From assembly GCF_007971385.1 (NCBI RefSeq), contig NZ_CP042434.1, forward strand, positions 62,001 through 126,000: DNA of 64,000 nucleotides. The letters are read 5' to 3'. Source of the stretch: Arachidicoccus ginsenosidivorans. Lineage in GTDB: Bacteria > Bacteroidota > Bacteroidia > Chitinophagales > Chitinophagaceae. The position numbers were made by a program, and so were the translations under genes. Of the stretch, positions 39,782 through 49,927 are shown piece after piece. Each line of letters begins with the position of its first letter. Position 1 is the first letter of the stretch. The notes beneath the pieces are model-generated. The model made no database searches, was not told where the DNA came from, and saw only the letters and a program-made list of their open reading frames with translations.

Positions 39782-41593
39782 TCACCAACCTGATAAGGGT
39801 ACCCATTTTTTTGTTGTGGTATTGGTCGGGTCTGCAACGCCGTCTTCTTTTTGGCCCACATCTTTAATGGAGAAATTAACCAACACAGGTGCACCAGGTT
39901 TTATGTTCAATTTAGAGCGGGCAATGGCGAGCTCTACAAAATAACCCTCATCCTGGTCACTCATATCAGAGATCGTACCTTTGTAGGCTGCTCTGGCATC
40001 AATATGCAAATTTGTATTGGACCAACCACTGTTATTGTAAACTTCGCAGCTTTTTAATCCATCATAAGACACTTTTAAACGGTATCCTTCATTAGGTTCC
40101 AACTTTTCAGAATTTGAATTAGTGCTCAAATAAATGGTAGCTTCGTCATCTTCATCGATAAAGTCATCCAACACTTCCACAAGAAAATAAACACTATCGC
40201 TGTTAAAAGATGACCTTAAGGTTGCCTGCGCCTGAGATAAAGCCCCAACAAATAATGCCTGGTCTGTATTTTCCCATTCAGCATTATTGCCATCCACCTG
40301 CACATTTCTATTAGTAGCAGTAATACGGTGGTTCAATACAAATTTAGAAAGCATAACTTCGCCCTGAGTGGTATTGGGCATTGCCCCTATGAGTTGATGG
40401 CTGTCTATTCTTTCCATGGTTCCCCAAAAACCCTTGCCGGAAAAAGGTGCATAAGGCTGCCCAAAATTGTGCGCACTGGTGTCTCCCATTTTCATGTAAA
40501 ACGTTGAAGTGTAATTATAAGACAATACCGTTTCTCCAGATGGAAATTGAACCAAATAAGGGCCACTCCCAGGAAATGAATTATCATTTCTATCTTCTGG
40601 CCCTTCCTGGTCGGGACTAAGATGCGTCCACGCTCCATCCGCTCCTGAATAAGCAAACGAAATATAATAACTACCAACATTTGCTTCTAGTGCGGCGGCA
40701 AGCTCTTTATTTTTGTTCAGTTCAATAACCGCAGGCATTTGATCCGTAAAATAAATGTACCCGTCTTTTTCATGTTTGGTGCGTATAACAAAGTATGGAG
40801 ACGAGCCAAAAGACGGCGTCCAGCTATTACCACCATCACTTGATGTAATCATTGCGGTACCTGTATAGGCTGATTCATTAAGCGTACTATCACTGTCGGT
40901 AAAATAACATTGGATCTCACCAGATGCCCTTTCTAAAAGGAAAGGTTCCCAATTAACGCCCTGGTATATTTCTATGGGGTCACCCCAGCTATTGCCATTA
41001 TCTTTACTTCGTCTCATTTCAATGCCTGCATCCAATGGTTTCTCCCGGTAACCTATGTTTGCCCGATAAGAGGCTACCGCTATGATATCCCCATTTTTAA
41101 GGACAATGGCATTGCAATTAGAATAACGTCTTTCGTTATTTTCTCCCTTGCTATCAACGATACTATAATTCTTAAAAATTTTGCCTTTATGGGTCCATGT
41201 CTTCAAATCTTCACTGGTGGCATAATCGCAGCTTGCACCAATTTGATTATTGTGGTAAAACAAAATATAATGGCCATTGCTTAACTTTTTAATGCGCGGG
41301 TAATTGGGCTTTGAAACGCCAAGTTCATCCTTTCCCAGATTAACATAACTTCTAAAATTCAATTCAAGTGAGCTTCGAGAAGTAACAGTTGAATGTGAAT
41401 TGACGGGTTCTGCACCTTGGTTAAGTCTGTCAATTGGGGTAATTTTAAAAGGAACCGAAATGGGCGGTGGTGGTGGTCCATTGCTACCATCGCCATTATT
41501 ATCCACAATTTCACTCTTTTTACAACTCGTAATTAGACAGCTGGTCATTAAAAGGTAGCAAACAGGTCGCCAAAAACTTATCTTCATGCGCAT
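39782..41593 (-). CDS. BNR/sialidase-like lipoprotein with C-terminal CBM9-like domain
   Basis: 603 residues with a lipoprotein signal ending LITSC (Cys about 24). The N-terminal 420 residues look like a five- or six-bladed exo-glycosidase propeller with two Asp-box-type repeats, SKDNGNSWGDP (about residue 190) and SSDGGNSWTPSFG (about 250), and SYNYTSTFYMKMGD. The final 170 residues (VQVDGNNAEWENTDQALFVG to the end) match the family 9 carbohydrate-binding fold often seen attached to secreted hydrolases. Related proteins are annotated as sialidase-like or GH33/GH93-like; I do not see a full sialidase catalytic set, so substrate and activity are open. It points toward the regulator gene and lies downstream of GH105 (41770), separated by a hairpin. 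Confidence 0.65.
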   Translation of the reverse strand: MRMKISFWRPVCYLLMTSCLITSCKKSEIVDNNGDGSNGPPPPPISVPFKITPIDRLNQGAEPVNSHSTVTSRSSLELNFRSYVNLGKDELGVSKPNYPRIKKLSNGHYILFYHNNQIGASCDYATSEDLKTWTHKGKIFKNYSIVDSKGENNERRYSNCNAIVLKNGDIIAVASYRANIGYREKPLDAGIEMRRSKDNGNSWGDPIEIYQGVNWEPFLLERASGEIQCYFTDSDSTLNESAYTGTAMITSSDGGNSWTPSFGSSPYFVIRTKHEKDGYIYFTDQMPAVIELNKNKELAAALEANVGSYYISFAYSGADGAWTHLSPDQEGPEDRNDNSFPGSGPYLVQFPSGETVLSYNYTSTFYMKMGDTSAHNFGQPYAPFSGKGFWGTMERIDSHQLIGAMPNTTQGEVMLSKFVLNHRITATNRNVQVDGNNAEWENTDQALFVGALSQAQATLRSSFNSDSVYFLVEVLDDFIDEDDEATIYLSTNSNSEKLEPNEGYRLKVSYDGLKSCEVYNNSGWSNTNLHIDARAAYKGTISDMSDQDEGYFVELAIARSKLNIKPGAPVLVNFSIKDVGQKEDGVADPTNTTTKKWVPLSGW

Positions 41594-41663
41594 TATTTTA
41601 TAATTTTGGTTAAAGATTGTTTATGCAGGTGCAGAAGCTTGGCTTACTAAAATCAAGTTGGTA

Positions 41664-41688
41664 GGCCATTATTCTTCCAATAATGGCC
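41664..41688 (-). terminator. Hairpin terminator after GH105 gene
   Basis: GGCCATTATT-CTTCC-AATAATGGCC, a perfect 10-bp stem with a 5-nt loop, extended outside by partial TTGG/CCAA pairing. It lies about 80 bases after the GH105 stop and suggests the BNR-like gene is a separate transcript. Confidence 0.65.
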
Positions 41689-41769
41689 CTTAGCCAACAG
41701 GTTTTCATCAAAATCAAATTTTTATTGTATGCGTAAAATCGAATATATTTATCAATATCAGCCTTTGGT

Positions 41770-43023
41770 TTAACGTTGAAGTTTGGCCATTTCTGTGGCC
41801 GCTAATAAAACAGGCCCCAAGACATGAAAATCATTTGTAACATTTGGCCTGTTATAATAAAATGCAATATCATCTTCAATACCTGTACCTATACAGACAT
41901 TTTCAATTTTACCATCTGGTCTAACCTGTCTAGTTAAACCTTTCCAACCCTGAATAGCAATCGATTTGTAGGATGCGGGAATCCATTTTTCATTGACTGC
42001 TTTGGCAATGGCGTAAACAAACATAGCAGTTCCAGAAGACTCCAGATAGGAATCCGGCTTGTCTATTAACTGATGCCAAAGACCGCTTTGGTCTTGATAT
42101 CTGGATATGCCAATAATCTGATGTAGCAAATATCCGATCAGTTCTTTGCGGGCTGGATGATCTTTCGGTAAGTTTTTAATTAACTCAACTTGTGCCACTG
42201 CCAGCCATCCATTGCAGCGCAACCAATGGGCCACACCATTTTGGGCAACATCACTAAACCAACAGTGGTAATACAAGCCATCTGTAGAATCATACAGGTG
42301 TTTATTGAAATTCCTTACTTGTAAAATTGCATCGTCAAAATATTTGCGATCTCCGGTAACCCTACCCATTCTGGCCAAAAAAGGGACACTCATATAGAGG
42401 TCATCGGCCCAAATAGTCATTTTGCGTGGAAAGCTCCTGCAAAGTGTGCCATCGCTGAGTCTTACTTGCTTATGCATAATATAATTAGCCGCTTTTTTAA
42501 GATAGGTCTCATACCTTTGGTTATGCTGAACTTCATTAACGTCAGATAAAGCAGCTGCCAGCGCACCACAATCATCTAAAGAGCCCATGCCGACCAGCCT
42601 ACTCCATTCAGGCAAACGTTTTTCGCCAGCATATTTTTTCTGAAGTATTGCCAGGTTCTTGAATATAAAATCAAAATTTTTATATACATAATCAGCGTAA
42701 GACTTTTCCTTAAACTGTTTTGCTGCTTCAAGCATCCCAAACATCATTACGCCATTTGCATATTCCCATTTATTGTACAAAGACTTTGCTTTGACGCTTA
42801 CACCAGCTGGGACATCATCTAAGCTTTGATACACGGTCTTTGTTTTAGGATCAACAAAATTAAAAGACGTATTTCTAATGATATTTTCCGCTACACTATG
42901 CACGACAGCAGACACACTTACATCTTGGGCAGTGCATGGAACCGCACTGCCAAACAGGCCCAAAAGCGATATCGCTACAAAGGAAAAATATTTACTAATT
43001 TTAATTAGGGGATTTAATTTCAT
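41770..43023 (-). CDS. GH105 unsaturated glucuronyl/rhamnogalacturonyl hydrolase
   Basis: 417 residues with a Sec signal peptide (SLLGLFGSAVPCTAQ). The (alpha/alpha)6-barrel signatures of GH105 are clear: VMMFGMLEAAKQF, GSLDDCGALAAALSDV (catalytic Asp region), WADDLYMSVPFLARMGRVTG with the second conserved Asp pair, HWLRCNGWLAVAQVELI, LWHQLIDKPDSYLESSGTAM and a short C-tail. GH105 enzymes hydrolyse the unsaturated uronic acid left on oligosaccharides by polysaccharide lyases, mainly from rhamnogalacturonan. It is complete and intact, unlike the GH105 head of the fused gene at 46150-48345, which it resembles in the same motifs. Its location between the second PUL and the modular enzymes supports a pectin-directed role. 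Confidence 0.88.
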   Translation of the reverse strand: MKLNPLIKISKYFSFVAISLLGLFGSAVPCTAQDVSVSAVVHSVAENIIRNTSFNFVDPKTKTVYQSLDDVPAGVSVKAKSLYNKWEYANGVMMFGMLEAAKQFKEKSYADYVYKNFDFIFKNLAILQKKYAGEKRLPEWSRLVGMGSLDDCGALAAALSDVNEVQHNQRYETYLKKAANYIMHKQVRLSDGTLCRSFPRKMTIWADDLYMSVPFLARMGRVTGDRKYFDDAILQVRNFNKHLYDSTDGLYYHCWFSDVAQNGVAHWLRCNGWLAVAQVELIKNLPKDHPARKELIGYLLHQIIGISRYQDQSGLWHQLIDKPDSYLESSGTAMFVYAIAKAVNEKWIPASYKSIAIQGWKGLTRQVRPDGKIENVCIGTGIEDDIAFYYNRPNVTNDFHVLGPVLLAATEMAKLQR

Positions 43024-43428
43024 TATAGATCTTTAGTTTTTAGTTTTTTCAAATATTAAAAATTGTATTTTAAGCTATTGCTTCCGTAAATAGCTGCTGC
43101 GTCTTACAATGGTATATAATACTAGTTAATACTACCTAGCTCAACTGCCTATGCGAAGTAAAGACATCTTCTCTAAATTTATTATTCATCCTTTTGACGA
43201 ATCGTACCAATTTGGGTCTTAAATAATCCCAAAACCAGGATCGTAGCAATAACTGAGTATTAGTTATATGGAAGCTAAATTTAAGATTCCTGCATTATTT
43301 TAAATGCATTCGGATCGCCCAATTTCATAGAGACATCGTCTTATAGCATTCTTCCAATGATCACAATCTAACATTGGTAAGATTCGGATTCAAAGAAAAA
43401 GTCTAAATCCTGTATTTCCATATACTGT
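43024..43428. other. Intergenic region upstream of GH105 and downstream of modular gene
   Basis: About 400 bases with no gene. From 43417 the sequence is already part of the long repeat shared with 48794. No clear terminator or promoter seen. Confidence 0.4.
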
Positions 43429-44550
43429 CTATTTTTTTATCAGTTTTACTTGCTGTCCATTTACTTTTGCAAAATAAACGCCCACACTCAGCTCACTAAT
43501 TGCTATCGTATTAGCTCCTTTTTGCAGCATAACTCTTTTGACCAATACGCCGCCTGTGGAATAAATCCTAAGTTCACTGGCTCTATTCACCTGTACGGTT
43601 ATTTGATTGGTCGCTGGATTGGGATACAATTTAAGTGGGCTATCTATATTTTGTTTTAACTGTACCAGGTTATGGCTATAAGAAATGGCTCCGTCCTGAT
43701 CCACAATCTTAAGCCTGTAATAAGCATTTTCCGCAGTTTGGGTAACAGACATTTGATAAGTACTTCCGCCTCCTTTAGGTTGTAGACTGCCAAGGCTAAC
43801 AAAGCTACCTTGAGGATCCTTACCGTTTGCATTATAAATGGCTTCCAGCTCAAAATGATCAACGTTTACTTCTACCCCTGTCTGCCAGTGCAACTTTGCC
43901 TGACCACGGGTGAGGGTACCGCTAAAATCTGCCAGGGTTACCGGTACAGAAGATTCATCGACCGTGCAATTACCAACCGCATCTCCTGTTATTACCCAGC
44001 CCTTATTATTGACCAAGTCATCATGATAGCCAGTGGCATAATTATCGTCATAGGTGAGTCCTGTAGCTGTAAGCGTGAGACCTGATGGGGTCGTTGGATT
44101 TTCATCCCAACCTTTCAGAATCAAACTGTAATTACTGCAACTGATCCCTGAATTTGTAAATGCATTTACCAGAGAGCCATCTCCATTTTTTGCCTTGGCT
44201 ACACTGCTTATATCCCATTTACCCAGATTCTGATCGAAGGCAGAGGCTCTTTCTAATAAGCGTACCATATTGGTTACATGAGACACATCCCAATTAGAAA
44301 TATCCTGATTGAAACTACTGGCATCATAGAACATATAGGCCATATTGGTAACGCTAGACACGTCCCATGCGCTGATATCCTGATTAAAGGCATGGGCACT
44401 CTGAACGATATGGCCAATATTTGTCACTTTGGATACATCCCAATTACCAATGGGTTGATTGAACTTTGTTGTACCAAAAAATAAGTTACTCATATTGGTA
44501 ACGGAAGATACATCCCATTTATCCATTGGCTGATTGAAGGTTTTGCAACC
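43417..44550. repeat. Long direct repeat R1, copy 1 (1134 bp)
   Basis: Almost identical to 48794-49927 (constant offset 5377); outside the first few non-coding bases I noticed only about three single-base differences. It encodes the distal BspA repeats and the T9SS tail of the GH105-headed gene; the other copy encodes the same part of the GH43-headed gene. Near-identity points to recent duplication or continuing gene conversion. Confidence 0.9.
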
Positions 44551-47500
44551 GTAAAAAGCAAAATCAAGTCGTGTAACACTGCTTACATCCCAGTTATTGA
44601 GGTTTTGATTAAAAGCTAGATCATCGCGAAAGATATTGCTCATATCTACCACATGGCCGGTATGCCACTCGTTCATGGCCGGATTGGTTGTAATACCACT
44701 GCAACTTCTAAAGGCACCGGACATTTTGGTTACCAGGGCCAGATGAGGGGTATCCACTGCATTGAGTGTTAGATTGCTGGCGCCACTAAAAGCGCTAGCA
44801 AAGCTGGTCCATGGGATACTACCCCACTGCTCGACGCTCAGTAGTTTTTTGGGCGTAGCCGTTCCTATTTGAAATGCGGTAAAACTGCCACTGCCAGGTG
44901 TGATGGATACTAAATAGGTGCTGGCCTTGGGAAAGTTGACGGTATTATTGCCACTTACACCTGTGGCCCCCCTGTGCTGGATGGATCAAACAGGTCCTCC
45001 CAGTGAATGCTAAAATTACTGCCTGTAGCCTTGAACTCAATATCGGTCGCTGTGCCGCCCGCATTGTCTGTTTTCCAGGTGGTGGCAAATGCGCCCGGGG
45101 GCACCTCTGCTACTTTTGTAGGGGTAAAGGTAATTGTCGCCTGGTCACTGTCTGTTGGTTTATCCAACTGTACACTGAACACATGGGTGGCTGCATCCAT
45201 TTGCACATCTCCTTTATCGGCTCTGACAAACTGAGGGCAATATCCTTGTAGTACAACAGAGGATTCACCGGGAGCAAACTGGACGGTCACCTGCAGCTCT
45301 TTGCCCATGGGCTGGATAGCAAGGATTCTTTTCGCACCAGTAGCAGCGATCTTGCCAGCATCACCCAAAAAGGCAATGCCGGAACTGGTCACGGGGGCTA
45401 TAATATAATAATTAAAGTTATCCGTGGATACCTGATCGGTAAAAGCAGTGGTTGCGGCCTGTACTTTGACTGTTTTGGCGATGGGGTTGTAAATAGCTAC
45501 TTCTCCTATTGCCCCAGCTCAGTGGGTTTAAAGGAAAAATCACGGACTGTATGCGTATCATCGCAAAATGCATACAGGTAATCGGTTGTGATATTGCCTG
45601 TTGCAGTGTGGGTATAGGTATAACCTAGCACCGGTTTACTGTCTCCTGCCGCCATAGACAGGTAGCTTTGATCCAAAGGTAGGATGGGTACATCTGGGCG
45701 CACAATCTGACCGTCCTTTCTGGCAGCCATTAAGATATTACCTTTGTTTTCCTTTCCAATAGCATCTCCCGTGCCTACCGGCCCGGCAGAGAGTACGGAA
45801 AATACCATATTGCCCATTTCTGTGCTCTTGAAGACATCGCTCCAGGGCATGGTGCCTGTCTCATAGGCTAGCTGGGAGGTAAACAGAAACTTAAACCATT
45901 TATTGTTTTTAAAACGGTCGTCACTGGTACGGATAGTGGTGAGGTTATTGTATTTTAATCCCTGGAGAAAATAACGGGGCATGGCCATGCAATATTGAAG
46001 GTTGATGCCTCGGCTGGCTGCCTGGCTGGCCATATTGTCCGTAAAGGCGTCTGCTACGGTGAGGGTGTTTTGCATCTCAGGGGAACCGCGGTAGATATAA
46101 TCCAGCCAGTCTTGCTCATAGCAGCTGACATTTGCGGCTTTAAGGTAGCTCATGATGTCTTGCCAGAAGGCAGGATCAGGGACATAATACCTGATACTTG
46201 ATACTGCTCGTTATAAGGGCTTCTGGGATCTACCCAACGGTTATGGGTAGCCAGCGGCACACCTAGTTTCCCCTGGAAGCCTTTTAGCTCATCCGGGAAT
46301 ACAAATGGGTCTGCCACGTAATCCATCAGACCGCCATACAGGTTCCAGGCCCCCGTAGGTAGTTTTGAGTTTTTATAACCGGGACCTTTTACGCCTGTGG
46401 CGCTATAATTACTTTTTTCATACCACCAGCTGTCTAGTTGCATATAACCGATGGGGATAACGTTATCATCATAATATTTTTTTAGGTTAAGCAGTGTCTG
46501 CTCATAGCCCAGGTTGGTATCGTAGTTGTAATAATAATCTGCCCCATTATCAGTCCAATAACCGTAATATTTAAGTAGCGGATCCTGATCTTTATCCGGA
46601 AAGGATCGGTCATATAGGTTCCTAAGGGCGGCGCCCCAACTATCCCAGCTTTCTCTTATCCCGTTATCCATGACCATAATGGTGGAATAGGAAAATCCTG
46701 CTGGATAACTGGTAATGGCTTCATTAAGTGTACTGGTAATTTTACGAGTGCCGTCTCCTTCCATCTTAGCAACCATAAAGTGTGATGCAGGCGATATAAT
46801 ACAAGCGTTTTTATTATCATCAAAGAAAAGCCAAGGTGTAGAAGTCTCATTTAGCTGGAACTCGGGCCAGGAAAAATGATCATTATGATAACTAAATGGA
46901 TGCATGCCGGAGGGCATGGATGTGAAGTTTGGGAAACCTTTAAGTGCACCACTCTGGCCATTGGGAAGACTGATATCAAAAATAACAACAGGACTGTTTT
47001 TGTACCAACGGATGGAACCGGTTTTATTGCCGCCATCCCAGCTGAAGCTGGTCTTGGTGTAGTCTCCCACCTCATCATTGCCGCTAGTTGTGGTGATATC
47101 TGTTAGCGCCTGCCCTATGGATCCCGAAAAATGCCAGCCAGTTATATTGGAGGTAATAGTATAGTCGCCCGTGGTGGCATCAACTGAGATCTCCGTTGAG
47201 GACATTTGCGCCGTCTGCAACGCATTGGCACACCAAAGTATGGGTGCCTGACCATGCAAATCACCCGTATTTTGTTTCCTTTCAAGATAATATTCTCGAT
47301 CATTTTTTTTATTGGTTCCCTCACACACATTCGTAATGTCATCATCACTATTGATAAAAGATATAAGGCCTAACCACGCTTTTCTCGCAGCTGGCCCATA
47401 GGATCCATTATTCAGCCACCCTTCTTTTACTCCAGTTATAAATGCATAAGCAAACATGCCCGTGCAGGAAGTTTCCTCCCATGCATCTGGATCATCAATC

Positions 47501-48345
47501 AATTGATGCCATACGCCATTTGCGTCCTGATATTGCAATAATGTAGCCATCATTTTTCGATAAGCAGTAAAAATAGCAGCCCTATCTGGATGGCTTATCG
47601 GTAAAAGCTTTAGGATTTCTGTCATTCCAACGGCCATCCAGCCATTCCCTCTTCCCCAATAAAAAGGCGCATCAAGGGCATGAAAGAACAAGCCATTGGG
47701 CTGCTGCAGTGAATCTAAATAATGAACCATCTCTTTGGCGGCCCTGTCCAGATATACTTTATTACCTGTGGTGATATATGCCTGGGTCTGCAAGGCAGTA
47801 ATCATATACATATCATCAATCCACATTCTAGTCTCAAAAGAGAGCCCTTTATTGTAATAGTAATAGGAACTAGCGTTTACATATCTACCAAAGGGCGCAC
47901 CCCATTGCTTATCAGCATAGTCAACTGCGAGATCCAGATATTTTTCTTCATTTGTTTGCCTGTATAATGCAAAAGGCACAATGCCAAATACAGCAAAATC
48001 TACATGATCACCAATGGGGACCATACTTTTCCTCTCTCCTTCCAATGGCAGATAGGCATCCAGAAGATCTTGCTGAAGCGCTTTATCATTGGTAAGTCTC
48101 GCAAACTCCAAAGCGCCAGACCACGCGCAAGTGACTGGGTAGTGAATATAATTAGGTTTTTGATTTTCCCCTATAAATCTATTGAGTGTTCCAACAAAAT
48201 GATCGGCAATACGTTTACCGATCTGCGTTGGGGATTCTCCATATGGAAACACACTTAGATAGTCTGTATTTCCTTGTCCATTGCAGTATATATAAGAAAA
48301 ACCCAGAATGAAAAGCAAAAAACTTGATTGAATGATTTTTTTCAT
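43429..48345 (-). pseudogene. Modular secreted enzyme: GH105, unassigned hydrolase-like module, BspA repeats, T9SS tail; three frameshifts
   Basis: The start (48345, MKKIIQSSFLLFILGFSYIY) is a signal peptide. Modules in order: GH105 (about residues 30-365; WIDDMYMITALQTQAY, GRGNGWMAVGMTEIL, WHQLIDDPDAWEETSCTGMF); an unassigned module (GYWTDNGADYYYNYD, GYMQLDSWWYEKS, CYEQDWLDYIY); a beta-sandwich carbohydrate-binding-like region; BspA/DUF285 repeats of 25 residues; and a Por-type sorting tail (LYPNPATNQITVQVN to QQVKLIKK). Frames break near 46190, at a C4 run 45512-45515 (C5 in the other copy) and at C6 44967-44972. Read through, the product is about 1640 residues. The first and third breaks recur in the paralogue at 51690-56343. 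At the first break a TGA stop overlaps an ATG, so the distal part could be translated on its own but would lack a signal peptide. Confidence 0.8.
44651..47190. repeat. Long direct repeat R2, copy 1 (2540 bp)
   Basis: Matches 52963-55503 (offset 8312, then 8313 after the C4/C5 difference). It covers the first BspA-region residues, the carbohydrate-binding-like region and the unassigned hydrolase-like module. Identity is high but patchy: some stretches are identical, others carry clusters of silent or coding differences, a pattern typical of partial gene conversion. Confidence 0.9.
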
Positions 48346-48793
48346 TTATTCTAAAAAATTTACCAACGGAGTAATAATATATTCTAAACAACCATTTTCT
48401 CATAGGGCCATATTGTATCGTCAAATTATCCAAATAGCTTTATATATTGCAAGCGAAAAAGGTATTGGGCAAATTGAAATGAGCATCGATAACTGTTTAC
48501 GTCAATAGCAACCATGGCATTTCTTTGACCAACAAACTTGCAAAAATCGCTTCAATATATAGAGATTACAAAGCTATATCGCTCTACCAGAACACATCAA
48601 AAGCTAGGCCCAATCACCCACCTCCTTCCATCACATATAATTTAGCTGTAAATTGGCATTGTCCTTTTACGTATCATCAATCTAACCCATACCGTATGTG
48701 TAAAGCTACTTTCCTTTGGCGTATTTTTTCCTTCAAACAGAAATATAAGAATTCAACTTGAGCTTGTAAGGAAAGTAGCCTAAAACCTAATTA
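48346..48793. other. Intergenic region between modular genes
   Basis: About 450 bases with no recognisable gene or strong hairpin. It should hold the promoter of the GH105-headed gene, but no clear consensus was found. Confidence 0.4.
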
Positions 48794-49927
48794 TCCATAT
48801 ACTTTTTATTTTTTTATCAGTTTTACTTGCTGTCCATTTACTTTTGCAAAATAAACGCCCACACTCAGCTCACTAATTGCTATCGTATTAGCTCCTTTTT
48901 GCAGCATAACTCTTTTGACCAATACGCCGCCTGTGGAATAAATCCTAAGTTCACTGGCTCTATTCACCTGTACGGTTATTTGATTGGTCGCTGGATTGGG
49001 ATACAATTTAAGTGGGCTATCTATATTTTGTTTTAACTGTACCAGGTTATGGCTATAAGAAATGGCTCCGTCCTGATCCACAATCTTAAGCCTGTAATAA
49101 GCATTTTCCGCAGTTTGGGTAACAGACATTTGATAAGTACTTCCGCCTCCTTTAGGTTGTAGACTGCCAAGGCTAACAAAGCTACCTTGAGGATCCTTAC
49201 CGTTTGCATTATAAATGGCTTCCAGCTCAAAATGATCAACGTTTACTTCTACCCCTGTCTGCCAGTGCAACTTTGCCTGACCACGGGTGAGGGTACCGCT
49301 AAAATCTGCCAGGGTTACCGGTACAGAAGATTCATCGACCGTGCAATTGCCAACCGCATCTCCTGTTATTACCCAGCCCTTATTATTGACCAAGTCATCA
49401 TGATAGCCAGTGGCATAATTATCGTCATAGGTGAGTCCTGTAGCTGTAAGCGTGAGACCTGATGGGGTCGTTGGATTTTCATCCCAACCTTTCAGAATCA
49501 AACTGTAATTACTGCAACTGATCCCTGAATTTGTAAATGCATTTACCAGAGAGCCATCTCCATTTTTTGCCTTGGCTACACTGCTTATATCCCATTTACC
49601 CAGATTCTGGTCGAAGGCAGAGGCTCTTTCTAATAAGCGTACCATATTGGTTACATGAGACACATCCCAATTAGAAATATCCTGATTGAAACTACTGGCA
49701 TCATAGAACATATAGGCCATATTGGTAACGCTAGAAACGTCCCATGCGCTGATATCCTGATTAAAGGCATGGGCACTCTGAACGATATGGCCAATATTTG
49801 TCACTTTGGATACATCCCAATTACCAATGGGTTGATTGAACTTTGTTGTACCAAAAAATAAGTTACTCATATTGGTAACGGAAGATACATCCCATTTATC
49901 CATTGGCTGATTGAAGGTTTTGCAACC
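48794..49927. repeat. Long direct repeat R1, copy 2 (1134 bp)
   Basis: Second copy of the BspA/T9SS-tail segment; see 43417-44550. The match stops sharply after the TGCAACC at 49921-49927, beyond which only distant similarity of the repeat units remains. Confidence 0.9.

Noticed and set aside
46150..46195. Classical programmed -1 frameshift at the first shared break
   Set aside because: No X XXY YYZ slippery heptamer and the local bases differ between the two copies, so standard recoding is not supported; kept only as one option in the finding.
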